Origin: Lachnospiraceae bacterium
GTDB taxonomy: Bacteria; Bacillota; Clostridia; Lachnospirales; Lachnospiraceae
Direction: 5' to 3'
NCBI GenBank assembly: GCA_017480445.1
Contig: JAFVAO010000067.1
Location: forward strand, 1-58,715
DNA length: 58,715 nt
Each line of letters starts with the position of its first letter. The stretch's first letter is position 1. Positions 8,098 to 16,469 of this stretch are shown in pieces. The position numbers and the translations under genes are program-made. The notes beneath the pieces were generated by a model, which had not been told where the DNA came from, searched no databases, and was given only the letters and a program-made list of their open reading frames with translations.

Positions 8098-9652
8098 GCA
8101 ACTCCACCCCCTTTAATATGTTTTCCTTTTTCCGTCTTTTGGGATCTACATTAAGCTCAATTCTCCCCACAAGGAAGTTCAGGATCGCCGCAAGGAGGAA
8201 GTAGATGACAGCCACAGCGATCAAGGGGAAAAATGCCTCATAGGTTCGCCCGCGAACGATGTCGCCCATCTTCGTCAGATCCTGCACTGCAATATAACCT
8301 ACAACGGCGGTCGCCTTGATGAGCGACGTAATCTGCCCTTTATACGAGGGGAGAAAATGCGGGATTGCCTGGGGAAGAATCACACGGAAGAAGGTTCGGG
8401 TGTTTCCATAGCCCAGAGCATAGGCCGCCTCCGTCTGTCCCTTGTCAACAGCACCCACACCGGCGCGCAGCATGGCGAACATGGCAGCACCAAATACCAG
8501 TGTAAAACCGATCACAGCAACAGCGGTACCGTCTATAGAAGATTTTGCAAAAATAATGTAGTACAAAATCATCAGCAGCACGACAACCGGCATGCCCTGC
8601 ACAAACCACACAAAAAAGCGTGTCAGTGCGTTCGCAACGGGATTTCCGTTCCGGCAGAGCATATAGACCGCAAAGCCTAGCAGCGTGCCGAAGAGAATCG
8701 AAAGCACGGTGATCAGCATCGTCGTGCCGATGCCCTCCAGAAACAGTTTCCAGCGATTTTCACGAATAAAAGTTTTTTCAAAGCTTGCCCGGACGTTGTC
8801 AAGAAATGAATCTTTCTGCCCGGCTGTATTCTTCAGAACCACAAACACCACGCTTTCCGCAAAATGCGACTCTGAAAAATCCACGCTCTCCTTGCGCTCC
8901 TCTGTTATAGCAAGGCAGGCGCAGGCAAAATCGCATTTTTCTGCCTGAACAGAGGCCAAAACGCCATCAAAATTCATCTGATCAATCTGCAGTGCATAGC
9001 CATTCATCTCGCAGAAATGAGCGGCCAGCTCGATCTCGAAGCCGACGATGGCATTATCCCGGACATAGTTGAACGGCATTTGTGTACCCGTGGCCGCCAG
9101 GCGCAACGTTCCGTTTGTCGCTGGCAGCGCAGAAATGTCGATCATGGTTTTGACGGATTCATCCTCGCCGAACCATTTCCCACGCAGCGTTTCCAGCTCA
9201 CCGCTCTCACGGAGCGTACGGATATATGCACTAAAGCTCTGGCACAGCGCAGCTCCATCCTCTGTCTTCGGAAAAGCGAAGCTGACGTCCGCGTCCGTCA
9301 GGTGCTCGTCCAGCCAGGTAATGCTCTTTTCCTCATAGCTTATGAACAATGCGCCCGATTGCGGCCGGATCATTGCGTCAATCTTTCCGGCCTTCAATGC
9401 ATCCAGCATATCCGCAATGGTGTTGAAGTAGACAATCTGTGCAGTGGGGAGTCGCTTTTCCACCAGTCTGTCGTGGATCGTGCCCGTCATAACCCCGATC
9501 CGCTTTCCCGCAAGCTCGTCAACATTTTCGTATACACCGTCACTCTTTTCGGAGGACCCGGCGCTAGCCTTAAAAGAAAGGCAAACAGGCAAAACAAGGA
9601 GCAAAGCTATTCCTAGTGCAAATGTTTTTTTTAGAAAATTGTTGCCTTTCAT
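8090..9652 (-). CDS. Substrate-binding domains fused to ABC permease, polar amino acid type
   Basis: This 520-residue protein starts with a signal sequence (1-32). An incomplete first SBP_bac_3 segment (about 45-165) and a second solute-binding segment (about 185-285) follow. The latter carries the family pattern F-N-Y-V, G-F-E-I-E-L-A and C-L-A-I-T-E-E-R. Residues about 310-505 form a GlnP/HisM-type permease with the EAA-like loop E-A-A-Y-A-L-G-Y. Fused binding-protein/permease proteins are known in Gram-positive glutamine transporters. The ATG at 9652 has AGGAG 7 bases upstream; the frame is open to 9691 without a site. It follows the last leader-peptide gene by 46 bases, so importer and peptide genes may share a transcript. 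Substrate unknown, probably an amino acid. Confidence 0.87.
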   Translation of the reverse strand: MKGNNFLKKTFALGIALLLVLPVCLSFKASAGSSEKSDGVYENVDELAGKRIGVMTGTIHDRLVEKRLPTAQIVYFNTIADMLDALKAGKIDAMIRPQSGALFISYEEKSITWLDEHLTDADVSFAFPKTEDGAALCQSFSAYIRTLRESGELETLRGKWFGEDESVKTMIDISALPATNGTLRLAATGTQMPFNYVRDNAIVGFEIELAAHFCEMNGYALQIDQMNFDGVLASVQAEKCDFACACLAITEERKESVDFSESHFAESVVFVVLKNTAGQKDSFLDNVRASFEKTFIRENRWKLFLEGIGTTMLITVLSILFGTLLGFAVYMLCRNGNPVANALTRFFVWFVQGMPVVVLLMILYYIIFAKSSIDGTAVAVIGFTLVFGAAMFAMLRAGVGAVDKGQTEAAYALGYGNTRTFFRVILPQAIPHFLPSYKGQITSLIKATAVVGYIAVQDLTKMGDIVRGRTYEAFFPLIAVAVIYFLLAAILNFLVGRIELNVDPKRRKKENILKGVELHD

Positions 9653-9698
9653 CTGAATGCTCCTGATTCTTCTTATACCTTTTAACATCAACGATCAT

Positions 9699-9908
9699 CT
9701 AACAACAAAGAGCTGCAAACTCTTTACTGCCGCATTTCGAACACGTTCCCGGATGAAGTGAATAAGAAGCATTACACTTCATACAAACATACTGAACACT
9801 TGCAGGCGTCCAACCGCCGGCAACCTGCTCCAATTCTTCAACGGAAAGCTGATCCAGCTTCTCATTGATCTGTGCCTTTAGCTCCTCTTTTCTATTGTCA
9901 TCACTCAT
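9699..9908 (-). CDS. Double-glycine leader peptide with cysteine-rich zinc-ribbon-like core (69 aa)
   Basis: The leader ends L-S-V-E-E-L-E-Q-V-A-G-G near residue 32, the bacteriocin-type motif cut by C39 peptidases after the Gly-Gly. The remaining core of about 37 residues holds C-M-K-C, C-S-K-C and a terminal C-C, arranged like a small zinc ribbon. The ATG at 9908 has AAGGAAG about 8 bases before it; an ATG at 9938 lacks a site. It ends with TAG at 9699-9701. The gene is the promoter-distal member of the precursor series and directly precedes the ABC importer. The natural substrate status is inferred from the leader and the exporter at 11647-16444; the activity of the product is unknown. Confidence 0.82.
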   Translation of the reverse strand: MSDDNRKEELKAQINEKLDQLSVEELEQVAGGWTPASVQYVCMKCNASYSLHPGTCSKCGSKEFAALCC

Positions 9909-10040
9909 TGTTTTACTTCCTTTCTCTATTAATTTCACGTTTAGTGGCTACATTTTTGTTCTTGTTCATATAATCAAAATAAGATTGTTCAGCCCAAGTG
10001 TCTGTTCACGCCCTGCTTCCTTGCCCTGCCTGATGGCGAC

Positions 10041-10322
10041 TCATTTATCGAGAACGTTGTAATAGATTTTCCATACATCCGGGTCTTGACGGATTTCAAA
10101 CCCATAATACTCCTGATGCTCGGTGACAAATTCAATCGATGCGGTACCGAGGACATTCCCCGATGCGTCGAAAAAGTAGACTAAGCCCTCTTCCAGTCTT
10201 TCTTCAAATCGAGAGAAATCAGTACCTACATAGTAGCCCTCAGAGCCATCTCCTGAACCGCCCGTGACCTTGTCCAGATTTTCCGGGTTCAATTCCATGT
10301 CCTTCTCACGCTCGTTGTTCAT
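10041..10322 (-). CDS. Double-glycine leader peptide with cysteine-free core (93 aa)
   Basis: The leader M-E-L-N-P-E-N-L-D-K-V-T-G-G closes near residue 22. The core of about 71 residues is acidic and rich in aromatic residues (Y-Y-V-G-T-D-F, Y-F-F-D-A-S-G-N, Y-Y-N-V-L-D-K) and has no Cys, unlike its neighbours. I do not recognise the core. It looks like a small beta-rich domain. The ATG at 10322 has AGGAG 9 bases upstream; the ATG at 10349 does not. Leader identity with the neighbours and the nearby C39 exporter mark it as an export substrate; the function of the core is open. Confidence 0.8.
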   Translation of the reverse strand: MNNEREKDMELNPENLDKVTGGSGDGSEGYYVGTDFSRFEERLEEGLVYFFDASGNVLGTASIEFVTEHQEYYGFEIRQDPDVWKIYYNVLDK

Positions 10323-10368
10323 GCCGTTTTTCTCCTGTTCCTGAGTCAATCCTTATACTCTATTTCCT

Positions 10369-10653
10369 TCAAAATTCACGCTCGCAATCATAGCAGATTG
10401 TCATATGAGCCTGCGGGATATATTCCATATTCTCACTTCCGCAATAAGGGCATGTGGGCTTTTCATAATGTGGCCCATTGGGACAGCGATAATTGCCTTG
10501 CCCGTCCTTAATCAATACAGCACCGCACTTAATACATAATCTGGTAACCTCATCTTCAGTAAACGAAAAATGATCCTCCCCGCCCACAACTCTGTCCAGG
10601 TCTTCCGGGTTCAATTCCACGTCCTGTACGCCCTTCTTGATTTCTTCACTCAT
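10369..10653 (-). CDS. Double-glycine leader peptide with zinc-ribbon-like core (94 aa)
   Basis: The protein begins M-S-E-E-I-K-K and the leader closes with E-L-N-P-E-D-L-D-R-V-V-G-G near residue 25. The core has three CxxC knuckles (C-I-K-C, C-P-Y-C, C-Y-D-C) and one extra Cys in R-C-P-N, a pattern usually seen in intracellular zinc ribbons, not in secreted peptides. The start codon follows an AAGAGG-like site. It is one of six precursor-like genes in a row, all on the minus strand behind the NHLM exporter. Whether the cysteines bind zinc or form disulfides after export cannot be told from sequence. Confidence 0.82.
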   Translation of the reverse strand: MSEEIKKGVQDVELNPEDLDRVVGGEDHFSFTEDEVTRLCIKCGAVLIKDGQGNYRCPNGPHYEKPTCPYCGSENMEYIPQAHMTICYDCEREF

Positions 10654-10675
10654 GATATCACCTCTTCTTTCTCGT

Positions 10676-10938
10676 TTATTCGCTTAATCCATATTTCCTT
10701 GCATACTCGCAAGCATCACAATAATGTGAATGTTCCGTTCCCCGGAATGTTATTCCACATCCTTTACACGTATGGAGTTGCATGTCGGGCATTCTCCCCA
10801 ATCTTCAGGATAGGTGGTTCCACATTCTGGGCATGTCACGGTCTTCCTATGAATGATCACACCTCCGGATACCTTGTCTAACTCTTCCTTGTCCAGCTCC
10901 GCGTCCTGTGCTTCCTTTTTGATTTCTTCACTTTCCTC
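10676..10938 (-). pseudogene. Broken leader-peptide gene: start codon lost and frame shifted
   Basis: A sixth precursor gene lies between 10653 and 10995. Its first frame (10938-10750) reads S-E-E-I-K-K-E-A-Q-D-A-E-L then E-E-L-D-K-V-S-G-G, C-P-E-C and C-P-T-C, but has no ATG, GTG or TTG. Alignment with the paralogue at 11603 shows that the bases between AGGAGG and the second codon, including the ATG, are missing (about ten bases fewer). The zinc-ribbon pattern continues in another frame (10792-10676) with C-K-G-C and C-D-A-C and a TAA at 10676-10678. One gene with two lesions is the simplest reading. An assembly error could mimic the frameshift but hardly both lesions. Confidence 0.75.
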
Positions 10939-10994
10939 CTAAAATGTGAGTTTTTATACCTCGGGCTTGCACCTCTGTATGATTCGATCCTTTG

Positions 10995-11234
10995 TCAATT
11001 GCTGGGGAGGGTTATGGTGAACTCTTTTCCACAGTCCTCACATTGACATAGAATGATGCATCCTGTGGCATCTTCACTTATGGGATTTACCCCTTCGGAT
11101 TCGCATGCCGGACACTTTACTGTCGTCATTGTCCCATTTAAGAATATAGTGATTCCAGAGCCTCCCACGACCTTGTCCAGATCCTCCGGTTTCAACTCCG
11201 CGTTCTTAGCTTCTTTTTTTGTTTCTTCGTTCAT
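10995..11234 (-). CDS. Double-glycine leader peptide with zinc-ribbon-like core (79 aa)
   Basis: The leader ends E-L-K-P-E-D-L-D-K-V-V-G-G near residue 25 and is followed by a short Ser-Gly. The core of about 54 residues contains C-P-A-C, then C-I-I-L-C-Q-C-E-D-C and ends in a threonine-rich strand; the spacing is like a TFIIS/RPB9-type zinc ribbon. A GGAAGGAGAG site stands before the ATG. It lies between the broken copy and the helix-turn-helix copy. Export by the C39 ABC system is inferred from the leader. Confidence 0.82.
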   Translation of the reverse strand: MNEETKKEAKNAELKPEDLDKVVGGSGITIFLNGTMTTVKCPACESEGVNPISEDATGCIILCQCEDCGKEFTITLPSN

Positions 11235-11285
11235 GGCGCTCTCCTTCCAACTCGTTATGTGTTTTAAATCTGATCAAGAGAATGC

Positions 11286-11603
11286 CTAAAGATCAGCTAA
11301 CAACTCATCGATGGAGTTATCCTCCACATCATCGGGGATATAAGCTATCACATCCCCAACCTGACAACCCAGATACTCACAGAGTCTGTTAACAAACGAC
11401 AATCTGAAATTGTGATCCGCCCGGATTTGGGTAGATTCCGTCGGCGAGACAACTCCTGCTTTTATCAAAGAATACATCGTGATCTCATGCTCTTTCATAT
11501 AATTCAGCAATGGTTTAAATGTAATCTGCCCGCCTGCAACTCCTTCCAGCTCGTCCAACGAGAGTTCCTCTGCCTGCATTTCCTTTTTGATTTCTTCGCT
11601 CAT
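11286..11603 (-). CDS. Double-glycine leader fused to a Cro/C1-type helix-turn-helix domain (105 aa)
   Basis: Residues 1-25 are the same leader as in the neighbours (M-S-E-E-I-K-K, then E-L-S-L-D-E-L-E-G-V-A-G-G). Residues 26-95 match the small HTH_26/Cro-C1 family: F-K-P-L-L-N-Y-M-K-E-H, then a recognition-helix region, L-S-F-V-N-R-L-C-E-Y-L-G-C and Q-V-G-D-V-I-A-Y-I-P-D. That domain is normally a whole cytoplasmic repressor of about 70 residues. An acidic tail closes the protein. The ATG at 11603 has AGGAGGGAG 5-8 bases upstream; a longer open frame to 11801 lies inside the ABC gene and is not used. It is the first gene after the exporter. Either a DNA-binding fold is exported or the leader tethers a regulator to the transporter; both are inference. 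Confidence 0.82.
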   Translation of the reverse strand: MSEEIKKEMQAEELSLDELEGVAGGQITFKPLLNYMKEHEITMYSLIKAGVVSPTESTQIRADHNFRLSFVNRLCEYLGCQVGDVIAYIPDDVEDNSIDELLADL

Positions 11604-11646
11604 TGGGTTCTCCCTCCTAAAAAGATGTTTTTTATATACATCGGGT

Positions 11647-13836
11647 TTATCCCGCTGTATCCAACCTCTGCCGCTCCACCAGCTCGGCAAAAAATCCTCC
11701 CTGCGCAATGAGCTCGTCGTAGGTTCCATCCTCCACGATCCGCCCGCCGTCCAGGACGAGGATTCGATCGCAGTGTTTAATGGTGCTGAGTCGATGGGCA
11801 ATCACCAGACGGGTACAGCCCATGGCATCCAGCGCCTCGGACACCTGCTTCGGGGTCTTGTTATCAAGCGCGCTTGTCGCCTCATCAAAGATAAGGAGCG
11901 TGGGCTTCGGTGCGATGGCCCGGGCGATCATCAGCCGCTGGCGCTGCCCGCCGGAGATTCCGCCGCCTCCTTCTGATACAAGTGTATGCATACCCATTGG
12001 CATTGCTCTTATATCGTCTGCGATACCCGCCATTTCCGCAGCCTCCCACGCCTCGGAACGCGTCAGCTCCGGCGCTGTGATCACGATATTGGAGTAAATA
12101 TCTCCCTGAAACAGCCCTGCATCCTGCATGACCGTTCCGATCTTTCTGCGAAGGGAGGGCAGGTTGATACTTCCTATATCCTTTCCGTCGTAATAGATGG
12201 CGCCCTTCTCCGGCTGTTCAAAGCCGAGCAGCAGTCGGACGAGCGTTGACTTTCCGCAACCTGTCTTTCCTACGATGGCGATATATTCACCGGGCGCAAA
12301 GGTCAGGGTAAGATTATTTAATATGTACGGACTATTCTCGTCATAGCGGAAGGATACATGATCCAACTCCACCTTGCCGGACAGAGAGGTGATGATCTCC
12401 TTGTCATCCGTGGTCTCCGGCACTGTTTTAAGAAACGGCTCTGCCATTTCCATGATAGGTCTTATCCTTGCAGCAGATAACGCAATTCCCGATACCGCCG
12501 TAAAAGCACCCATCAGCATTCCGTAAGCAGTGGTGAATGCAAAATAATCTGAAGGCGTGATCCCGCTCTTTACCGCCAGAAAATACATCACGATGGTTCC
12601 CGTGAGGGATATGGCTGTCATGATAACGCTGTTTATCTTAATAAACATGGGCGGATCATAGGTAAGCCTTGCTCCGTCGGAATAAGCATCCAGCCACTTT
12701 GCAAAGCCGCGTTTTTCCGCACCTGAGAGCTTTAGCTTCTGTACTCCCGTTATCATTCCGTAGGAAAGCCCCGATTCCTTCGCCGCAAGTTCCATCTGTT
12801 GACGGTTCAGCTTGATCTGCACAAATGTGGAAATGATCGAAAACACTTCTGTCACCAGAATAATGATGACAGACGGAACCACCAGCATAGGCGCAAAGCG
12901 GAATATCTGTGTTACATACAGAAGAGATGTCAAGGAGGTCAGCCCTGTTGTCATAACAAGCCCTACCAGCATGTTTGCAAGCTGGCTTATCGATGCGGAG
13001 CGGCTCCTAAGCTCACCCGGGCTGTACTTCCTGAAAAATGACGCCGGAAGCGACAGAAGTCTCATCATCATGGATGCCTCCACTCCAAGCGATACCTTTG
13101 TATTCATTCTGCCCGTAGCAAGGTTATTTACACTTGAGAGCAGCTGGGACGACAGTGAGACCGTAACAATGCTGATGGCAATACCGATCAGTGCGCTCTG
13201 CTTTCCGCTTGCAAGCACAGGTCCGGTGAGCATCTGGATTATCCTCGGCATAACTAGGCCCACAAGCGTAACAAGGAAAGTCATAAGGATTACGAATATC
13301 ATATCGCTCATTGTGATACAACTTTTCATATAAAGCAGAAGATCCGAGATCTTTAATGCCTTCTGCGGAAGCGGTCTGTAGAAGCATATCGCTTCCTTTT
13401 CGAAAAGTGCTTCGTTTTTCAAATTCACATTTGTGCGCTGTCCGGTCTTTGGATCCTTGAAGCTATATCCGCGCAGCTTTCCCGGGATCAATGCAACTGG
13501 CAGTCTTTCACCAGCGGTAAAGGCGAGAATCGGACCAAAAGCATCCCTGTACCATCCGCTTTCAAGCTCCACAGCTCTTCTCATGATTCCGTGAGGACGC
13601 AAGCTGTAGTCAAGCTGCTGCTCCGGAGTTTTTAGGCTTTCCGGAAGCTCATCCGTTTTGCAGTGATAGTATTTCATCACTTCCTCTATGGCATCCCTCG
13701 CAATGATGCTCTCATCGCGCATTTTTTGGGCGTTTCTCTCCCCTAATACAACACCCGCCGCCTTCACAAATGCATTTTCAAGGAGTTTCTGATCGGCGGC
13801 TTTTCTCTCTTCTATTTGACCTTCAAACCAACCCAT
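11647..13836 (-). CDS. NHLM-type bacteriocin system ABC exporter, second ATP-binding/permease protein
   Basis: The 729-residue protein has a soluble N-terminal region (1-170) without a C39 Cys, six membrane helices (about 175-460) and an ABC domain with Walker A G-K-T-G-C-G-K-S-T, signature I-S-G-G-Q-R-Q-R and Walker B L-L-I-F-D-E-A-T-S. This layout fits the NHLM system ABC transporter that pairs with the peptidase-bearing one. An AAGGAGAG site lies before the ATG at 13836 and the gene follows its partner by only 11 bases. Together they should form the export channel for the double-glycine peptides encoded just downstream. The family call rests on layout and neighbours. Confidence 0.88.
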   Translation of the reverse strand: MGWFEGQIEERKAADQKLLENAFVKAAGVVLGERNAQKMRDESIIARDAIEEVMKYYHCKTDELPESLKTPEQQLDYSLRPHGIMRRAVELESGWYRDAFGPILAFTAGERLPVALIPGKLRGYSFKDPKTGQRTNVNLKNEALFEKEAICFYRPLPQKALKISDLLLYMKSCITMSDMIFVILMTFLVTLVGLVMPRIIQMLTGPVLASGKQSALIGIAISIVTVSLSSQLLSSVNNLATGRMNTKVSLGVEASMMMRLLSLPASFFRKYSPGELRSRSASISQLANMLVGLVMTTGLTSLTSLLYVTQIFRFAPMLVVPSVIIILVTEVFSIISTFVQIKLNRQQMELAAKESGLSYGMITGVQKLKLSGAEKRGFAKWLDAYSDGARLTYDPPMFIKINSVIMTAISLTGTIVMYFLAVKSGITPSDYFAFTTAYGMLMGAFTAVSGIALSAARIRPIMEMAEPFLKTVPETTDDKEIITSLSGKVELDHVSFRYDENSPYILNNLTLTFAPGEYIAIVGKTGCGKSTLVRLLLGFEQPEKGAIYYDGKDIGSINLPSLRRKIGTVMQDAGLFQGDIYSNIVITAPELTRSEAWEAAEMAGIADDIRAMPMGMHTLVSEGGGGISGGQRQRLMIARAIAPKPTLLIFDEATSALDNKTPKQVSEALDAMGCTRLVIAHRLSTIKHCDRILVLDGGRIVEDGTYDELIAQGGFFAELVERQRLDTAG

Positions 13837-13847
13837 TTTTGCTCTCC

Positions 13848-16034
13848 TTACTCATTTGCCACCAGATCGGCATAGACGCCGCCCTTTGCGATCAGCTCCT
13901 CGTGGGTTCCGCGCTCCATTATCTTCCCCTTGTCCAGTACAATGATCTCATCACAGTCCCTTACTGTGGAAAGGCGATGTGCAATAACAATACAGGTGAT
14001 CCCGCGGTCATGGATCGCCTTTACCACCTCATGTTCGGTGCGGGCATCCAGCGCGGATGTTGCCTCATCAAGGATGATGATGGTCGGATCCTGTGCCAGC
14101 ACACGGGCAATCTCCAGACGCTGCCTTTGACCTCCAGAAAGGTTCTTGCCACCGGTCAGGAGCTTGTGCCGGTAACCGCCGGACAATGCGGTGATATCGT
14201 CATGGATCTGTGCATCCCTCGCCGCAAGGATCATTTCAAAATCCTTGATGCTCTCATCCCACATTTTGATGTTATTAGCCACCGTATCTTCAAACAGGAT
14301 GATCTCCTGATCCACAACAGCAATGGAGCCCGTCATAACATCCCGTGGATAGTCTTCCCTTTTCTTACCGTCAAAGAGGACTTCTCCGCTCCATGGCTGA
14401 TATAGTCCTGAAACAAGCTTTGAGATCGTTGATTTGCCGCAGCCTGAAGCGCCCACCAGCGCAACCCGTTCTCCTGTTTTCATTTTCAGTGAAAAGTCAC
14501 TAATGAGTGGCTCTTCAAGGCGTGAATAACCAAAGGTTATGTTCTTCAGCTCGATATTTCCCGAAAGTTTTGACAGCTTTGCACCTTCAGCCTCTCTATC
14601 CTCGGTATTTACATCGGTGGGATATTCCATCACATCCTCGATACGCTCCATCTGTGTGCGCATTTCCTGGATAGTCTGTCCCGCACTGACAAGCGTCATG
14701 GCAGGGGACATAAACGAGGAAAGAAAGCCCTGGAACATCAGCACACCGCCAAGGCTAAAATGACCCTGCATGATCATATAGACACCGAGGATAAGCACCG
14801 CATAATTCGCAACCGTAGAAAAAAACACGGGGATCATGCCCCAAAACTGGTTTGTCCTTGACATTTTGACCATCTGGGCGTTCTGCGAAGCCTGATACCC
14901 CGCCCACTTCTGAAAAAAGCCATTTTCAGCGCCGCTGGACTTAATTGTTTCGATCATGCTGATACCAGCGACAGTAGTTGCTTCCAGCTTTCCCGCGTCA
15001 CGCATCGCTATGCGGGTTATATTTACCCTTTTTGCGGAAATGATACGAGCCATAACTGCATTCAGAGCAAGTGTGCCGATACCGATCAGTGTAAGCAACG
15101 GACTGGCTTTCAGCATTAAAACAAGATAGACCACCATCATAATGCTGTTTAAAAGAAGCGGCGCAAAGGTATTTACCAATGTCCCTGCCACCATAGCATT
15201 CAACCCTGCACGACTCTGGATATCCCCCACCAGACGCTGGGAGAAAAATTCCATGGGAAGATGAAGCACCTTCCACATATAGGTTGTATTGCCGATAACC
15301 GCCATCTTCCCGTTTATCTTTAATGAATAGACGGTCCGCACCCATGCCACGATAAGCTGGGTGGCGGCAAGCAGTATCATTATCCCGACAAAAGGATAAA
15401 GCCAGTCACTGTTTTTACCAGTCAGAAGCCTGTCCATAAAGATGCGTGAGGTCACGGAATTGGCTATACCAAACAGATAAGATATCGCCGTCGTTATCAT
15501 CACAAAGGCAACCGCCGCCCCTGCGCCGATAAGTCTCTTCTTTGCAAAGGAGAGGGTACTCTTTTTCTTTCCGCCCGGCTCAAAGCTCTCAGACGGAACA
15601 GGGGTTATCACGATACCGGTGAAGGACTCGTCAAACTCTTTGAAGCTGACCTTCACCTCACCCCGTGCCGGGTCGTTTATGTAGACCCACTTCCCCTTAA
15701 AGCCGTCAAGCACCACAAAATGATTCATATTCCAGTGGATGATGCAGGGAAATTTGCCTTCCTTTTTCAGACTCTCGGGACTCATGCGAAAGGCCTTGAC
15801 ATCAAATCCGTAATGCTCCGCCGCCTTGTATATGTTTTTTGCCTTGGAACCATCTCTTGAGACGCCGCAGTCTATCCTCACCTGCTCCAAGGGGATCCAT
15901 TTATTGTAATAGGCCATAACCATTGCAAGCGATGCTGCGCCGCACTCCAAGGCTTCAAGCTGCATAATGACCGGCACCTTTGCCACACCCTTTTCAACTG
16001 TCTTTTTTATGTTCCTTTTACTCACCGACTTCAC
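13848..16034 (-). CDS. NHLM-type peptidase C39/ABC exporter (leader-cleaving transporter)
   Basis: The 728-residue protein starts with a C39 peptidase domain (about 15-150): oxyanion Gln and catalytic Cys in Q-L-E-A-L-E-C-G-A-A-S, His in N-H-F-V-V-L-D and Asp in I-N-D-P-A-R-G. Six membrane helices follow (about 175-450), then an ABC domain with G-A-S-G-C-G-K-S-T, L-S-G-G-Q-R-Q-R and I-I-I-L-D-E-A-T-S. All catalytic residues are present, so it should cut after the Gly-Gly of the six nearby leaders and export the cores. It overlaps the HlyD-like gene by four bases (GTGA). A GTG at 16022 with AGGTGA before it is a possible alternative start. Confidence 0.93.
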   Translation of the reverse strand: MKSVSKRNIKKTVEKGVAKVPVIMQLEALECGAASLAMVMAYYNKWIPLEQVRIDCGVSRDGSKAKNIYKAAEHYGFDVKAFRMSPESLKKEGKFPCIIHWNMNHFVVLDGFKGKWVYINDPARGEVKVSFKEFDESFTGIVITPVPSESFEPGGKKKSTLSFAKKRLIGAGAAVAFVMITTAISYLFGIANSVTSRIFMDRLLTGKNSDWLYPFVGIMILLAATQLIVAWVRTVYSLKINGKMAVIGNTTYMWKVLHLPMEFFSQRLVGDIQSRAGLNAMVAGTLVNTFAPLLLNSIMMVVYLVLMLKASPLLTLIGIGTLALNAVMARIISAKRVNITRIAMRDAGKLEATTVAGISMIETIKSSGAENGFFQKWAGYQASQNAQMVKMSRTNQFWGMIPVFFSTVANYAVLILGVYMIMQGHFSLGGVLMFQGFLSSFMSPAMTLVSAGQTIQEMRTQMERIEDVMEYPTDVNTEDREAEGAKLSKLSGNIELKNITFGYSRLEEPLISDFSLKMKTGERVALVGASGCGKSTISKLVSGLYQPWSGEVLFDGKKREDYPRDVMTGSIAVVDQEIILFEDTVANNIKMWDESIKDFEMILAARDAQIHDDITALSGGYRHKLLTGGKNLSGGQRQRLEIARVLAQDPTIIILDEATSALDARTEHEVVKAIHDRGITCIVIAHRLSTVRDCDEIIVLDKGKIMERGTHEELIAKGGVYADLVANE

Positions 16035-16444
16035 CTGCTCGCCACAAGAAAATCAAAGGGATGAATCGTTTCCGTCACCACGATTCCGTCGTAGGTTCCG
16101 TCCGGCAACATAACTTCCGCAATGCCGAGAGATCTTCCGTATGCATCCTCCGACGCAGAAGCAATGACAGTCTCTTTGCCGGATACGGTAAGCGGCATGC
16201 CCTCCGAAAGTCCGGTGCCGTCAGTGGTCAGGACCTGTGCCACATGATTCGTCACGACCACCTTGACATCCGTCTTTGTCTCCAGTGTACCGATCGTCGA
16301 CCATGCGATCAGCCCAGTCAGGATAAGCAGTACAATGGCAAGAACGATCCAGACACCGGGGGTCGCCACCCGCAGATAATCCGTAAGCTGCTCAGGGCTT
16401 TGGATTCGATCCAATGTTTTCTTTCTAAAGAGAGATTTTTCCAT
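16031..16444 (-). CDS. Short HlyD-like NHLM secretion protein (137 aa)
   Basis: After a cytoplasmic start (M-E-K-S-L-F-R-K-K) and one membrane helix (about 40-60) comes a beta-rich extracytoplasmic part of about 80 residues. Position and N-terminus fit the NHLM system secretion protein (HlyD family), but members with a coiled-coil hairpin are about 300-400 residues long; here the coiled coil and second lipoyl half are absent. The ATG at 16444 has GGAGG 5 bases upstream; a frame open to 16522 overlaps glgX and is not needed. No stop or frameshift signs of decay are seen, so this is probably a reduced adaptor suited to a single-membrane cell. Confidence 0.7.
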   Translation of the reverse strand: MEKSLFRKKTLDRIQSPEQLTDYLRVATPGVWIVLAIVLLILTGLIAWSTIGTLETKTDVKVVVTNHVAQVLTTDGTGLSEGMPLTVSGKETVIASASEDAYGRSLGIAEVMLPDGTYDGIVVTETIHPFDFLVASR

Positions 16445-16469
16445 AGTTTCCTCCACTCCCATCATGCAT

